Assembly (NCBI GenBank): GCA_001655205.1
Contig: LPNZ01010288.1
Coordinates: 1-57,765, forward strand
Length of the DNA stretch: 57,765 nucleotides
From: Lenisia limosa
Lineage: Eukaryota > Breviatea
Direction: 5' to 3'
Shown one piece after another: positions 11,801 to 25,808 of this stretch; the first letter of the stretch is position 1; every line of letters begins with the position of its first letter. Under the pieces are notes generated by a model. It saw nothing but the letters and a program-made list of their open reading frames with translations, had not been told where the DNA came from and did not search any database. The translations under genes were made by a program, and so were the position numbers.

Positions 11801-14189
11801 TCGCTATCCTGTAAGCGTCAATCAACACAAATACCCTCCTGCATTATGTGTTATAAGACACCAAGACGTGATTTGTAGTATTTCCATGCATTTCATGTGC
11901 ATAATATGTGATACCCCATATTTTCATGTAGTAGGATATTCATGTGTATAGATACCCCTGGCCGGAGCCAAAGTTCTCGTCAGCCACACAAGTCCTTTTT
12001 AAGGAGGCATTCTCTATCACCAAGAAGCTGCTGACGGTTCTCTTAAGAGGTTGTCGATCTTTTTCGCATATTTTGTTGAAGGGGATGAAGATCTACCTCA
12101 GTGATGCTCACTATAAAAATTCACACGATCACAATGGAAACATTGGAGACACATATCGTATCTCTGGAACAGCTTCTCCTGCAATTGGATTCAGTCGTGC
12201 TGCATGGTGGTATGGCAATCTTACCAAATAGAAGGTGGCGTTCCATCCCCAGTCGAGTCAGTCGAACAGTTGATCCGAGACGACGTGCCTTTGCCAGCCC
12301 CGTGGCCGCTGACATCCCTTCTCAGAATACTGCACTACACTGCACAGGTTGGTATTGCGTGGACGACTTTGTCTTTTTGTTTTTTCTCTCTGAAAGATTC
12401 CTCATGACTCCCCCAGGAAACAAATTCCTCTGACGAAACGCACGAACTCCCGGCCTCCTTCTTTCCCTTTGACGAGCCGTCCTGGGTACCTCCCGCCATC
12501 ACCTGTCCTGAACACTCCGATACATGTGGGCCTATAGGCAGTTGGAACGTAGCATTTCAATGCTGGTTGTTTGTATTAGTCACCCCCTTCATTTTTGACA
12601 ATTATAGCAATAGATAACCCCACACTGTTACCCCCTGTCCTTTCATCACACACCCAGCATTATTGACATTGGCTCTATATTGACACACCCAGCATTATTG
12701 ACATTGGCTCTATATTGACACACCCAGCATTGTTGACATTGGCGCCGGTATCCACAGTTCCTGAACTGCAAATGCTCCGTCCCTCTGATGGCAAATGGGT
12801 ATGTACATATGAAGGGGCTGTTTTGAAAATTTAATGATATTTATGCATAGGGGCCTGGTTTAATGATATTTATGCATAGGGGCCTGGTTTAATGATATTT
12901 TTGGGGTTCTTGATATGGTAGATATATGTGTAACTTGGCCCACATATAGGTTGTGTGTTGTATATGGGAAAGAGGGGATTGTGGGCTTTGTTTGCGTTCT
13001 TACTTTCAACCCTCGTCTTCTCAAGTATTAAGTACGGAGTAAGTTTGGGTTATTATTTAATTATTATTTTTCTCACCTCGTGGTGAGTATCTTTTCGCTA
13101 ATATTCTTTATCGAAATTTCCTCCTCTTTATCCGCGCCCCCAATGCTGACTTCCGAAGGTGTCGGTGGAAGTAGGGGCAGCGCCCGAGACTTTTGTGGTC
13201 TTTTCAGGCGCCCTGCTCTCCTTCTTATCAAAAGGTGTGGGGACTTAATATAATGATGTAATCATGGGGTTAATGCCCTTCATTGCTATGATGTTATCAA
13301 ACCCTCTCACCCGGACATTCTAGCGTGCTGCAACAAGTCATAATTATTATGCTCTGATGTAATGATGCCTTCATTATTATGCAGCATTTCATTGTAACAA
13401 TTATGGCTAAACATTAAATAGACACCAACAACAATAACCGACGACAACACAGAAGACTAATGCCCGGTCCTTTTACCCCCATACTTCTTTTGAAATGCCA
13501 CAAGCTTTCACCCCTATCACCCACTCTTCCCCGCTAACCCCCCACCCCCCAAGGTTTATACCCCTCNNNNNNNNNNNNNNNNNNNNNNNNNNNNNNNNNN
13601 NNNNNNNNNNNNNNNNNNNNNNNNNNNNNNNNNNNNNNNNNNNNNNNNNNNNNNNNNNNNNNNNNNNNNNNNNNNNNNNNACCCTCCCCGGTGGCGGTAG
13701 GCGTGGTGTCCATGTACTAAAAGTGATATGCAGTACTATATGATATAATATTCTATATGATATAGTATATGGCATTTTCTTTTATCCATTACTATTACAA
13801 TCTTCCAATGTAACTCTTCTGTTTATTACGACCCTTTTAACAAAACTCTCAATGTTGTCCATTTTGTCCTTGAGAAGCCTTGTTGGCCGTCCTCACACTA
13901 CAGAACATGAACGTTGACTTCCCCCATCTTGTTCTTAAAAACAAACAAAGTTGGTGAAATCGCCCTCATTTAAGCAGTATCATATCGTTGTCTTTGTGAT
14001 AGTCATGTACCTGTCTCTTGCACAACAACTCTTCTCTTCTGTACATGTAACATATATTTGATTACCACTGCAGTCGCACTCTATTGATTGAGTTCAGATG
14101 AGCCGTTCCATGAAATGATCAGTCGCGCTGGCACAGGCATTGCCGGACCCTCAAGAGCCCATCTCAAAGCGGCATCGAAACAAGAGTGA
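8801..14189 (+). CDS. 2-oxoglutarate/Fe(II) oxygenase-like (IPNS fold) with ubiquitin-like N-terminus
   Basis: Multi-exon gene. Exon 1 is 8801-8878 (MGIKEDPGGNDPHVEVKERS) and exon 2 runs from 9008 to about 9084 (DKTQKLVLKEDVTAEQL). With the exon ending at 9528 (VVLRLGALEFASQG) these give a beta-grasp (ubiquitin/PB1-like) pattern. Next come 9693-9763, 10023-10103 (HQFFGRTKEEKEEFSKV) and 10296-10362 (MPWGYGSV), resembling the DIOX_N region. The core exons are 11756-11810 and 11952-12049 (YPWPEPKFSSA), then 12232-12347 (SLLRILHY), 12417-12525 (CPEHSDT, the HxD iron ligands), 12728-12798 (LLTLAPVSTVPELQM...DGKW) and 13159-13234 (ETFVVFSGALLSF). The C-terminal exon ends at TGA 14187-14189. The distal His/Arg region probably lies in the gap 13567-13680. 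The phase at the exon 2/3 junction and within 12050-12231 is not resolved. The substrate is unknown. Confidence 0.8.
9290..9385 (+). repeat. Two-copy direct repeat, about 42 nt, in oxygenase intron
   Basis: The segment AATGGGGATGTAGGAGAGAA followed by GACATGTGAATGGGCTTTATG occurs twice back to back. It lies between exon 2 and the exon ending at 9528. It appears non-coding. Confidence 0.8.
10363..11755 (+). other. Long intron-like stretch in the oxygenase gene
   Basis: Nearly 1.4 kb separate the exon ending MPWGYGSVRNT from the exon RESYDVSIESMKD. This is far longer than typical introns here, and gap 11594-11676 lies inside it. An exon of the N-terminal domain may be hidden in the gap. I find no other convincing coding sequence. 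A degenerate stretch at 10146-10200, just upstream, resembles the MITE core. Short open frames on both strands lack splice context. Confidence 0.45.
12656..12744 (+). repeat. Acceptor-side array, 35-nt unit x3, oxygenase intron/exon junction
   Basis: Three copies of a 35-nt unit (ACACCCAGCATTATTGACAT plus TGGCTCTATATTG) span CCCAG|CATTGTTGACATTGGC. The third copy is the inferred acceptor of exon 12728-12798. Copies one and two repeat both the acceptor and about 17 nt of exon sequence. Because 35 is not a multiple of three, use of an upstream acceptor would shift the frame. Confidence 0.9.
12826..12903 (+). repeat. Minisatellite, 29-nt unit, in oxygenase intron
   Basis: The unit TTTAATGATATTTATGCATA plus GGGGCCTGG occurs in two full copies and one partial copy. 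It lies about 30 nt inside the intron whose donor is GTATGT at 12799. Confidence 0.85.
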
Positions 14190-14860
14190 TAAGTCCGGTG
14201 TCTTTGGCATTGTATTATTTTGTAGTTGTATTGTCAGGCTTTGAGTTTATTAGGTTGTATTTATATTAGTAATTTATGAATTTATGTTGTATACTGAATT
14301 GCGCAAAATTCGGGTTTATGTTAATGCTGCCTCACTGCTGCCTATACCACAAAGGTAATTTCAGGACTTCAGGACAATATATCGGCCTTCAAACAGTGAC
14401 TCACTCTCTCCAAAAAATGTTCACCGTGCCGCGGAGTTTAAAATTGAACGCCACCGGGCCCCTAAAATGCCATCCCTAATGTGGGTGAAATGTAAAATAC
14501 CCAATTAAAAAATTAAATACAATTATCCAAAATTATCAGAAATTTCCAGAACCAGGGAGATATGAACTTTAGAGGAAAAAGAGAATCAGTCACTTAATTA
14601 TTACGATCTAAGACATCTTCTTTGTCGGTTGAGGAATTTAATTTCCTTTTTTCCCCTTTTCTGCCCTTTGTATATTGCCTTTTACTAAGAGCAAGTATTT
14701 TAATTAGGGAAAAGGGTCTCTGTAAACTGCACGCTCACCGGTCTCCCCCCTACACTCCCTCCATCCCTTCTTCATTGGATATCAAATTAAATTCAACTGT
14801 AAAAGTCAAATAATCAAGAGAAACTTCAACCCTGTAGTGTAATCTCTTGATCGTCCCACC
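14190..14860. other. Intergenic region, oxygenase to GNL3-type GTPase
   Basis: About 670 bp between tandem genes on the plus strand. It is A/T-rich in the middle (14480-14620) with a pyrimidine-rich stretch at 14636-14700 and 14740-14775. It should hold the oxygenase 3' end and the GTPase promoter. I see no RNA gene or conserved ORF. Confidence 0.4.
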
Positions 14861-17800
14861 ATGCCGAAACGTTTGTTCACCAGTCCCGTTGCTTACCTTT
14901 CAGATGCGAAGGGCGGCAGAAATGCCAATAAGCCCAAAAGAAACAACAAAAGGCAGAACCCTGATGCGAGAAAAAGTGGGCTTGTTCTACAAGATCGCAT
15001 TATTGAAATGAGAAATGAGATATGATGAAGGCTATTGGTTAATTTTCCTGAGCCGTTTTCCTCATAGCACCGTAATGGGCCTAGTTTATGGGGGAGATAG
15101 TGATTTTTATCTCATATTCAACTGATTTTGATCGTTTGTCAATAATGCTGTCATTACGGAACCAGTCCTCACAGCTGTCTAGAAATGAAAGAGATTGGCA
15201 TGCCAAACATGCGTAAAGTTGGCGGCCGTATGGAGGAAAGACTCAATAGACGCAAGCCTATTGATGAACGCCAAGATCAAATTGTATGTTGTTGGCCAAA
15301 CTGTATATTGTTAGCCTATTATAGACGTTGTTGAAAGCCTGTCCTCTTCAATATGTATATGGATTTATATACTTCTTCCCGAATCCATATTGATAGAAAG
15401 GGTTACTTGTTGTACCTGACCCCCAAGCAAGCCGCTCGCCGCCTGAGGTATGAGAACCTGACGCTTGAGGGTATCCAGGCTCGGGCTCTTGCCGCTCAGG
15501 ACACATTCAAAGCCGCCCAGGACGTGGTGGAGGGTGCGGCCGGAATTGAAGGGNNNNNNNNNNNNNNNNNNNNNNNNNNNNNNNNNNNNNNNNNNNNNNN
15601 NNNNNNNNNNNNNNNNNNNNNNNNNNNNNNNNNNNNNNNNNNNNNNNNNNNNNNNNNNNNNNNNNNNNNNNNNNNNNNNNNNNNNNNNNNNNACTTATCC
15701 CGATCACTGTATTTGACATATCGATAATACAATCTTGTTATTGTTTTTTAGATCTTTCCCGAAGAGCGTTTTATAAGGACTTCAAGAAGGTTAGTTTGGT
15801 TTAGAGTCCCCGTTATTGGAAGGGCTATTATCCTGGCTTGTTGTCACTGTTGTGAACAATAGTCAATATAAATATTTTTCTAAAAGTTGGTGAATATAAT
15901 GGTACGTGTTTTATTGTTATTATTATTATCTTCTACAACCATTTTCCAATCGTCATACTTTTGTTCATGTCACATCCGAAGGTGGTGGAGAACGCTGATA
16001 TTCTGTTGGAGATTCTCGATGCTCGTGACCCCCTTGGTGGGGTGGGCGTATATTGGAGTAACCTTCCTTCAAGCTTTCCAAAAGACTTAATTAGTTATGG
16101 TTGCTTATTTCGTTATTCTAATGATGCTTTAGTACCTATCATCCTAATAACCCAACCATACAACCAAATAACCTTGTCAAGGATGCAGATGCCTTGATGT
16201 GGAACAAGCTATTTTGTCTCGCAAGCCCAACACCAAAATCGTCCTAGTACTCAACAAAATCGGTTAGAAGGGAGGAATGCCAGCTGGAATGCAACATTCA
16301 TATAAATAAAAAGGTGGATTTCATAACGCGTAGTGGAAATACTGCAGTCGATGCATTATGCCTGCTATCCGCCTTAGTGTTTTGTGTTCGAACTCAACCA
16401 TTCATCAAATCGAGTTGATTATTGGATGTTCATGAGTCCCTCTTCACCCCCCCCCCCNNNNNNNNNNNNNNNNNNNNNNNNNNNNNNNNNNNNNNNNNNN
16501 NNNNNNNNNNNNNNNNNNNNNNNNNNNNNNNNNNNNNNNNNNNATGAATACCCCTGTATCGCCTTCAAGGCCGCCACTGTCACTGGCAAAGGGCATAGAG
16601 TGGAGGGGGGTTTGACTAATGTGCATTCTCTTCAATTTTCAGATCCTTGCTCACCTACTCAGGGATCAGTTGCGTCATCGTTTGATGCGGCTTCGGATAA
16701 GGAACTGTCGGGATCGAACTGTGTTGGCTCAGATGTTCTGCTGCAGGTAAACATAACAGGGAAAGTGAATGACGGTTTATCTCTAGCGTGATGGTGTGGA
16801 CGGCTTTGGATAAAAACTTATAATATAGTCTATTCATACTCTCTAATTGAGTGGGGAGAAATTACATTCCAGGAGTGACCTTCACCCCCACCACCCAGAT
16901 TTTTTTTTTTTAAAGCCTTTTCATAGCTACCAACAGNNNNNNNNNNNNNNNNNNNNNNNNNNNNNNNNNNNNNNNNNNNNNNNNNNNNNNNNNNNNNNNN
17001 NNNNNNNNNNNNNNNNNNNNNNNNNNNNNNNNNNNNNNNNNNNNNNNNNNNNNNNNNNNNNNNNNNNNNNNNNNNNNNNNNNNNNAGTGTTGGGCTCTTC
17101 GGATACCCCAATGTCGGCAAATCAAGCATCATCAACTCATTGACTCGTTCGCGGACAGTGTCAGTGGGAGCCACGCCAGGACACACCACTACCATGCAGG
17201 TGGGCTGGGATTGGACACCACTATTCAGGTGGCTATGGTTTCATAGGTCTTGTTTTTTGGGTGGTCTGGAGGTTTGTGATTGTCTGGATCAGTGTACAAT
17301 GTTCTCTCTTTTTTCTCTCATCTTTATTGGCTTACCAATAGCTTAAAAATGATTCTTGATGTTTCCTAGATACCCCAGGGGCTTTGTTCCCATTCCCGTT
17401 TACCCCCTTTCCCAGGAGGTCTCCCTTGATAAGAAAGTCAAGCTCATTGATTGCCCTGGAATTGTGTTCGCATCGGGAGTGGACAATGACGTGGTGCTGA
17501 GGAACTGTATCAAGGTGTGAGGGTTCACTTTTTGGTCTGGGACGGCTTGGTAGTCCTTTTTCATCTTCCTTTTGATGCTTCATAGTGGGTATTCCTCATT
17601 GGTACTTTCCATTTTCCAGTTTCTCACGTTCAAGGTTGAATCGCTTGAAGACCCTGTTGCCCCCTGTGCCTCAATCCTCGCCAAGTGCCCAGAAAACGCC
17701 CTCAAGGTCGGTCGCCGCCTCTGTCACTTCTTTTTCTGGGTTGATTTTTCAAGTCAGTTGTTTTCACGGATATTTTTTTCCCTACCATTTTATACATATC

Positions 17801-19176
17801 ATACGATATATCAAATACTAAGTGATGGTATAGCTTTAAGCCTATCGGGTTTGCTGTTTTTCACTTGCTCACTGTTCAGTCACTTTACGGAATTACAATT
17901 GAAACCCCCTCGGTTCCTGCATTCCTGGCTGCTGTGGCCAGAAGCAAAGGAAGAATCAAGAAGGTTTGCACCCCCACTATTTCAATATATCGTATCGTTT
18001 AACCTGCCTTTTGCTTGCAATGGGTATCCTGACAGGTGTTTTATATCATTCATAAAAGCACTCCCGCCCCCTATCGCATTTGTGTGGGTATGAGGGGGTG
18101 GAATAGTGGAGCACTATCAATACAGTATGCTGGGGAAGCACGTAGAAAGCTATGTACACAGAGTTGTAAGGCAAATGATTGGGTGAATTAATATTTTACT
18201 ATAATCCAATATAGGCGTGATGGTGTGGACNNNNNNNNNNNNNNNNNNNNNNNNNNNNNNNNNNNNNNNNNNNNNNNNNNNNNNNNNNNNNNNNNNNNNN
18301 NNNNNNNNNNNNNNNNNNNNNNNNNNNNNNNNNNNNNNNNNNNNNNNNNNNNNNNNNNNNNNNNNNNNNNNNNNNTATTCCTGATATCGAAGCGGCCGCG
18401 AGGTCGCTGCTCAACGACTGGAACTCTGGAAAGATCCCCTACCACACTCTGCCTCCCGATGTACCTGGGGGACTATCAGGGTTTTGACGCTTTACCTTCT
18501 TGCATCAATCTTCATAATCTGTTATCCCCCCCCCCCCACTNNNNNNNNNNNNNNNNNNNNNNNNNNNNNNNNNNNNNNNNNNNNNNNNNNNNNNNNNNNN
18601 NNNNNNNNNNNNNNNNNNNNNNNNNNNNNNNNNNNNNNNNNNNNGAACTGGGGTGACTCTTTCGATGTCCAAGCTCTAATTGACTCCCAACTTGTGGGGA
18701 GGTGGCATTAGGATATAATATGCAATGTCAAGGAGGTGGCATTAGGATATAATATGCAATGTCAAGGAGGTGGCATTAGGATATTCATTGAATCATCGTG
18801 AATGGTCCAATATATTTCGGTGTAACAGTTCAGGGTACCATTGGCTCGATCAAGGATGAAAGCCAGTCTTCCTTCTCTGCTGTAGGCATCAATACTTGTG
18901 GATCCTGTAATAACTGCTATGAATATTGGCACACTTTTAAGAAAGGACAACACTTTTGCCACTCCAAGATTTTTGACCCTTCAGACATCGACAGGAGCCC
19001 TAGCCTCGAGCCTTGATGCAGCTCTCCTTGGTGAGGAGGTCGAACACAAGAAGCCCGAAGCCGTAGTCCAAGCCAAGGCCACCCACGTTGTCAATCTGCC
19101 CTCTGGCCCTGCTCCTGCTCCTCCGCCGGCCCCGGCTGCCATTGACGACTGCTTGATGGATGATGGTGGGGTGTAA
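14861..19176 (+). CDS. GNL3L: Nucleostemin/GNL3-type circularly permuted nucleolar GTPase
   Basis: The start is ATG at 14861, with a basic N-terminus ([19 protein letters not shown]) like nucleolar localisation tails of this family. Exons then read [19 protein letters not shown] (~15190-15285), [10 protein letters not shown] (~15752-15790) and [19 protein letters not shown] (~15981). Next is [18 protein letters not shown] with the G4 motif VLNKI (~16183-16260), then [17 protein letters not shown] (~16650), and G1 [17 protein letters not shown] (17086-17196). G3 is LIDCPGIV (~17420-17516), followed by [20 protein letters not shown] and the C-terminal [13 protein letters not shown]. The order G4-G1-G3 is the hallmark of circularly permuted YRG/Nug GTPases. 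Family role: 60S ribosomal subunit assembly in the nucleolus. An Ala/Pro-rich acidic tail ends at 19176. Five gaps interrupt the gene; G2/G5 and linker parts are partly missing. It could equally be the Nug1 or GNL3 paralog. Confidence 0.93.
18707..18785 (+). repeat. 34-nt minisatellite just downstream of a GNL3-gene donor
   Basis: The unit AGGAGGTGGCATTAGGATAT plus AATATGCAATGTCA occurs two and a half times. It starts a few bases after the inferred donor CTT|GTGGGG that follows the exon [14 protein letters not shown]. It is intronic. Confidence 0.8.
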
Positions 19177-19724
19177 GCAATTTTACAATACTAACATAGT
19201 CTTGTGCCATATCATAACGAGGTACAGATATATTAAGCGTAGTATCATTGTATAAAAACTGATTGCTTTTTTCCTGTGACCGTTGTAGATGAGGAAATGG
19301 GAATGGCATTTTAGGTTTGTGTTTATGGTATCTAAGTAGATGATGTAGTATGCAGTATTTTGTGCTAAGAGAACAAAGTGGCTGATCAGCCTCCTATTTT
19401 ATGATATTTCTGTCAAGTCAAGTACTGAGTCCCGCAGCCTTTTACAAGAAACACATATTATAATAAATAAATACAACATAACTACTTGGACTCTAGCAAC
19501 GACTGCATCAGTGCCAACGTATCATCATTTTCGTACTTCATACTGCAGTAATAAATAAGTGATTGTGGAATGCGAGAATTATTGTAATATTATACACTGT
19601 TATTTGGGTATCTTGTTACCGGTTTTTCCTGTTCCGAATCGTCATGATATTGACAAACAGAAAGGCTTTTGAACCTTCCAGACAATCCAAAATCCCCTTC
19701 GAGAACATTTTCCCTGATTGTATC
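19177..19724. other. Intergenic region between convergent genes
   Basis: About 550 bp between the GTPase stop and the stop of the minus-strand acidic coiled-coil gene. It is A/T-rich, with AATAAATAAAT-like runs at about 19462-19475 that could serve polyadenylation. No RNA gene or ORF with coding character is seen. Confidence 0.45.
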
Positions 19725-22650
19725 TCAGAATCCCTCAAACACTTCGTTGTCGACTTTGAGCTGCGAGTTAGAGAGTCGAAGAGTGTTATTGTCCTCAACC
19801 AGCTTGTTAATCAGAGCAGCTTGCTTAGAAACCTGATGAAGTGAGATGATAGGTTTAAAGACTGGGAAACTACCTCCCCTATCCAACGCCATGTCATATT
19901 GCCCCTCTCACGTTATTGGTCAATTCAGATACGCGTCCGCTGAGAATTCGCAGACTGAACAGTCAGCTGTTAACGTGGCCGTTTCAACCAAGCACAAACA
20001 AACTTTCATTGCACACAAGTGAGGAAAGTTGGAAGCGCCCCCCTCACGATTCCCTCTCGTCGTGACTTTCGCCGCTGTCATCATCATCATTGCTGAAGCA
20101 TCAATATCAGAATCATTTCTCGATCAGAGCATATTTATGACAATAGCAAATCAATCAATCCACACACTTGGTATGTTCAACTTCGGTGATGGTGGCTCCT
20201 GTTCCCTCAACACACATTGACCTGGAAAATGATTCATAAGGGGGTGAGCAGTAGCAGCAATATTAGAAACTTCAAAACAAGAATAATCTATCAATTGCGT
20301 ACCAAAAAGGGCTTAGATTGGTATAAATGACTCTACTTTTCTTCTTTTACGATAAGTGGTTTTTGCTTACCCCCCCCCCCCNNNNNNNNNNNNNNNNNNN
20401 NNNNNNNNNNNNNNNNNNNNNNNNNNNNNNNNNNNNNNNNNNNNNNNNNNNNNNNNNNNNNNNNNNNNNCGTCTGCCTGGGGGGTGGAGATGATTGGTAA
20501 TAATTAACGCAAGAACTGTTCTATCAGCTCTTGTAATAATAAACCCCCATCAGTCCAACCATCCCATGAGTTCAATAACCAAGGAAAATACCCCCTTACG
20601 TAACCTTCAATGTGATGACCGTGGTCTATCTCGGGTATGGGCATACTGCGTCCCATTACCTGCGAATTTAGGAGGAATTTGAGTTGGCTATCCTGAACGC
20701 AATTACACTTCAAAAGTGGCGATGGATGACCATTTCATTTTTCACCCCCTCGTAACCTCTAAATCATCAACCACTCGGGATGTGTCAGTTTCACTGCCCT
20801 CGTCAAAGGTCGAGTCCAAAGCAACCTATACCAGTCGATATTTATTATTTTGTAACAGTATTTGTGATATATTATCACAAAAAGAAGAGCAGCAGACGCC
20901 ACCCACTTGCACAAGGGGCACGCCCTGGACCTCCTCATTCTCGATAATCTGCCTGTTCTCAGCCTCAAGATCTCTGAGGGCAGCCGAACTGTCGCTGATA
21001 TCGTCATGCTCGTTGTCGCTTCTCTGCGGCACTGAACTGTCCGAGACGTCACCACCAAGTTCTGGCATGTTGGCAACCTGGGGGGGAGTAAAATTGGACT
21101 ATTTATGAAATAAACAAAACCCAGCTCAACTCTGTTGGGTGACAACNNNNNNNNNNNNNNNNNNNNNNNNNNNNNNNNNNNNNNNNNNNNNNNNNNNNNN
21201 NNNNNNNNNNNNNNNNNNNNNNNNNNNNNNNNNNNNNNNNNNNNNNNNNNNNNNNNNNNNNNNNNNNNNNNNNNNNNNNNNNNNNNNNNNNNNNNTTGAA
21301 AGTAATGTAACACCAATATCACGTGAGACAAACGGAATGTGAGACAATACTCCCGAACCCTGATTCAACCATCCTCTGAGCCCTAGCCCACTTCGCAGAT
21401 ATCGGATGTGCGGTCCTCTGGTTCGGAATTCAAATCGTTCTCGTTGAACTCCGGCTCCACCGGCGCGGTCCAGACCAAACCCTCCACCCCGGCCATGGCC
21501 TGAATCAACGACTCTGTGCCGGCTGACATGGGCCTTTCTCCTGCGTCCAAGGGGCGGCTGGGAGGCTGGGGGGTCAGGGGCTCCCTTTCACAAAGATTAT
21601 ATAAGCCAAACCTAAAGTATATCCATAATAAATCTAGCAGTATCATCACGATATCGTCAAAAAGCATTTCAATCGGTTTTATGATTGACCAAGCCACCCG
21701 GTGGTAAAAATGCCCAAAGGAGTGATCCGCTCACTTCACCAAGACCAAGCCACCCGGTGGTAAAAATGCCCAAAGGAATGATCCGCTCACTTCACCAAGA
21801 CAAAGCCACCCGGTGGTAAAAATGCCCAAAGNNNNNNNNNNNNNNNNNNNNNNNNNNNNNNNNNNNNNNNNNNNNNNNNNNNCAAGCCACCCGGTGGTAA
21901 AAATGCCCAAAGGACTGATCCGCTCACTTCACCAAGGCCAGCCAGGAAGGAGATGCCTTGATACCATGTCTCAAACAGTCGCCTATTTGGTCAATAACAA
22001 CGGAGCTGAAATAAAGCAGATGATGCGTGTTAGGCTTATGCTGATTATTGTGTGTCCAACAAAATTCACAATTTTGGGCTGGTTTATTCCAGCTACATAA
22101 AAAATTCCACAAAAAGTACCCCCAAACCATGACGGGATTAACACACGTGTTCTATTGTACCTGAGGGGAGAGGGGGTAAGACAAAACCTTTAAAATAATC
22201 ATGTCTGCCTCCCATTACCAGAGGAATAAAAACCAAGTGGCAAAAAAGCTATCAATCACCCGTTATCTTACAATGGTGCTGTTCATATCACGATATAACC
22301 TCCTTCAGAATCACAGCAGACCTTGGGGAAACAAGCTGGGCTGGGAGGGAGCTGGAGTGGTCTGGAGTAGACCGCGTGACTATGGTGAAGAAAGGCAGTG
22401 AAGTGGCCGGTACCTCATCCTCACTCTCGGAGCACTGGGCTGGAAAGTCAAGAAAGACAACAAGAACCAGCTGCAAATGAGAATAGCATTGAGAATAGTA
22501 TGTGTTTGCGTAGTGGACAAGCGAGGCTAATTCTCGCCACCCCAATAGATAAAATGCTTATCTGGTCCGCTAACACAAAGAGTCGTCGTCGAGGGTGGAG
22601 AGGACCACTGCTGACGTCTGTCCCGGTACAATGGCGGCAATGTCTTCCAT
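19725..22650 (-). CDS. Acidic, Ser-rich protein with C-terminal coiled coil, unidentified
   Basis: The start is ATG at 22650 (MEDIAAIVPGQTSAVVLSTL), followed by acidic SESEDE (~22420) and VVIDQIGDCLRHGIKASPSW ending at the donor at 21933. A large exon reads PSRPLDAGERPMSAGTESLI and ENDLNSEPEDRTSDICEV (21383-21595). Next is VANMPELGGDVSDSSVPQRS followed by LRDLEAENRQIIENEE (~20905-21080), then FDEGSETDTSRVVDDLE and MGRSMPIPEIDHGHHIE (~20610-20665). The last exon is QAALINKLVEDNNTLRLSN, a leucine heptad segment, stopping at 19725. Overall it is rich in D/E/S with two short coiled coils. I do not recognise the family, and no enzymatic motif is visible. Gaps at 20382-20469, 21147-21295 and 21832-21882 hide sequence. 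Exon joins between 20600 and 19830 are uncertain. Confidence 0.65.
21687..21940 (-). repeat. 56-nt donor-side minisatellite, at least four copies
   Basis: On the plus strand the unit starts GACCAAGCCACCCGGTGGTA and ends CCGCTCACTTCACCAA. On the coding (minus) strand each unit begins CTTG|GTGAAGTGAGC, the same sequence as the inferred splice donor after the exon ending ASPSWLAL (exon end 21933). Copies are at 21687-21742, 21743-21798, 21799 into the gap, and one after the gap. The 51-N gap sits inside the array. Confidence 0.9.
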
Positions 22651-25671
<3,021 letters not shown>

Positions 25672-25808
25672 AGTGTAGTTTTCTTTGATTGTTTGTTACT
25701 CTTCTTTGTTTTTGCTCTTTCATGTAAACTTGTACTTTTACTTCCACTTGGGGGCAACTACATTAGGTCAGAGATCTACCAGAGGTTCTACTTGGTACTT
25801 GAAACAGC

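Noticed and set aside
21687-21940. CRISPR-like array
   Set aside because: The 56-nt units are contiguous with no unique spacers, and the context is a eukaryotic intron.
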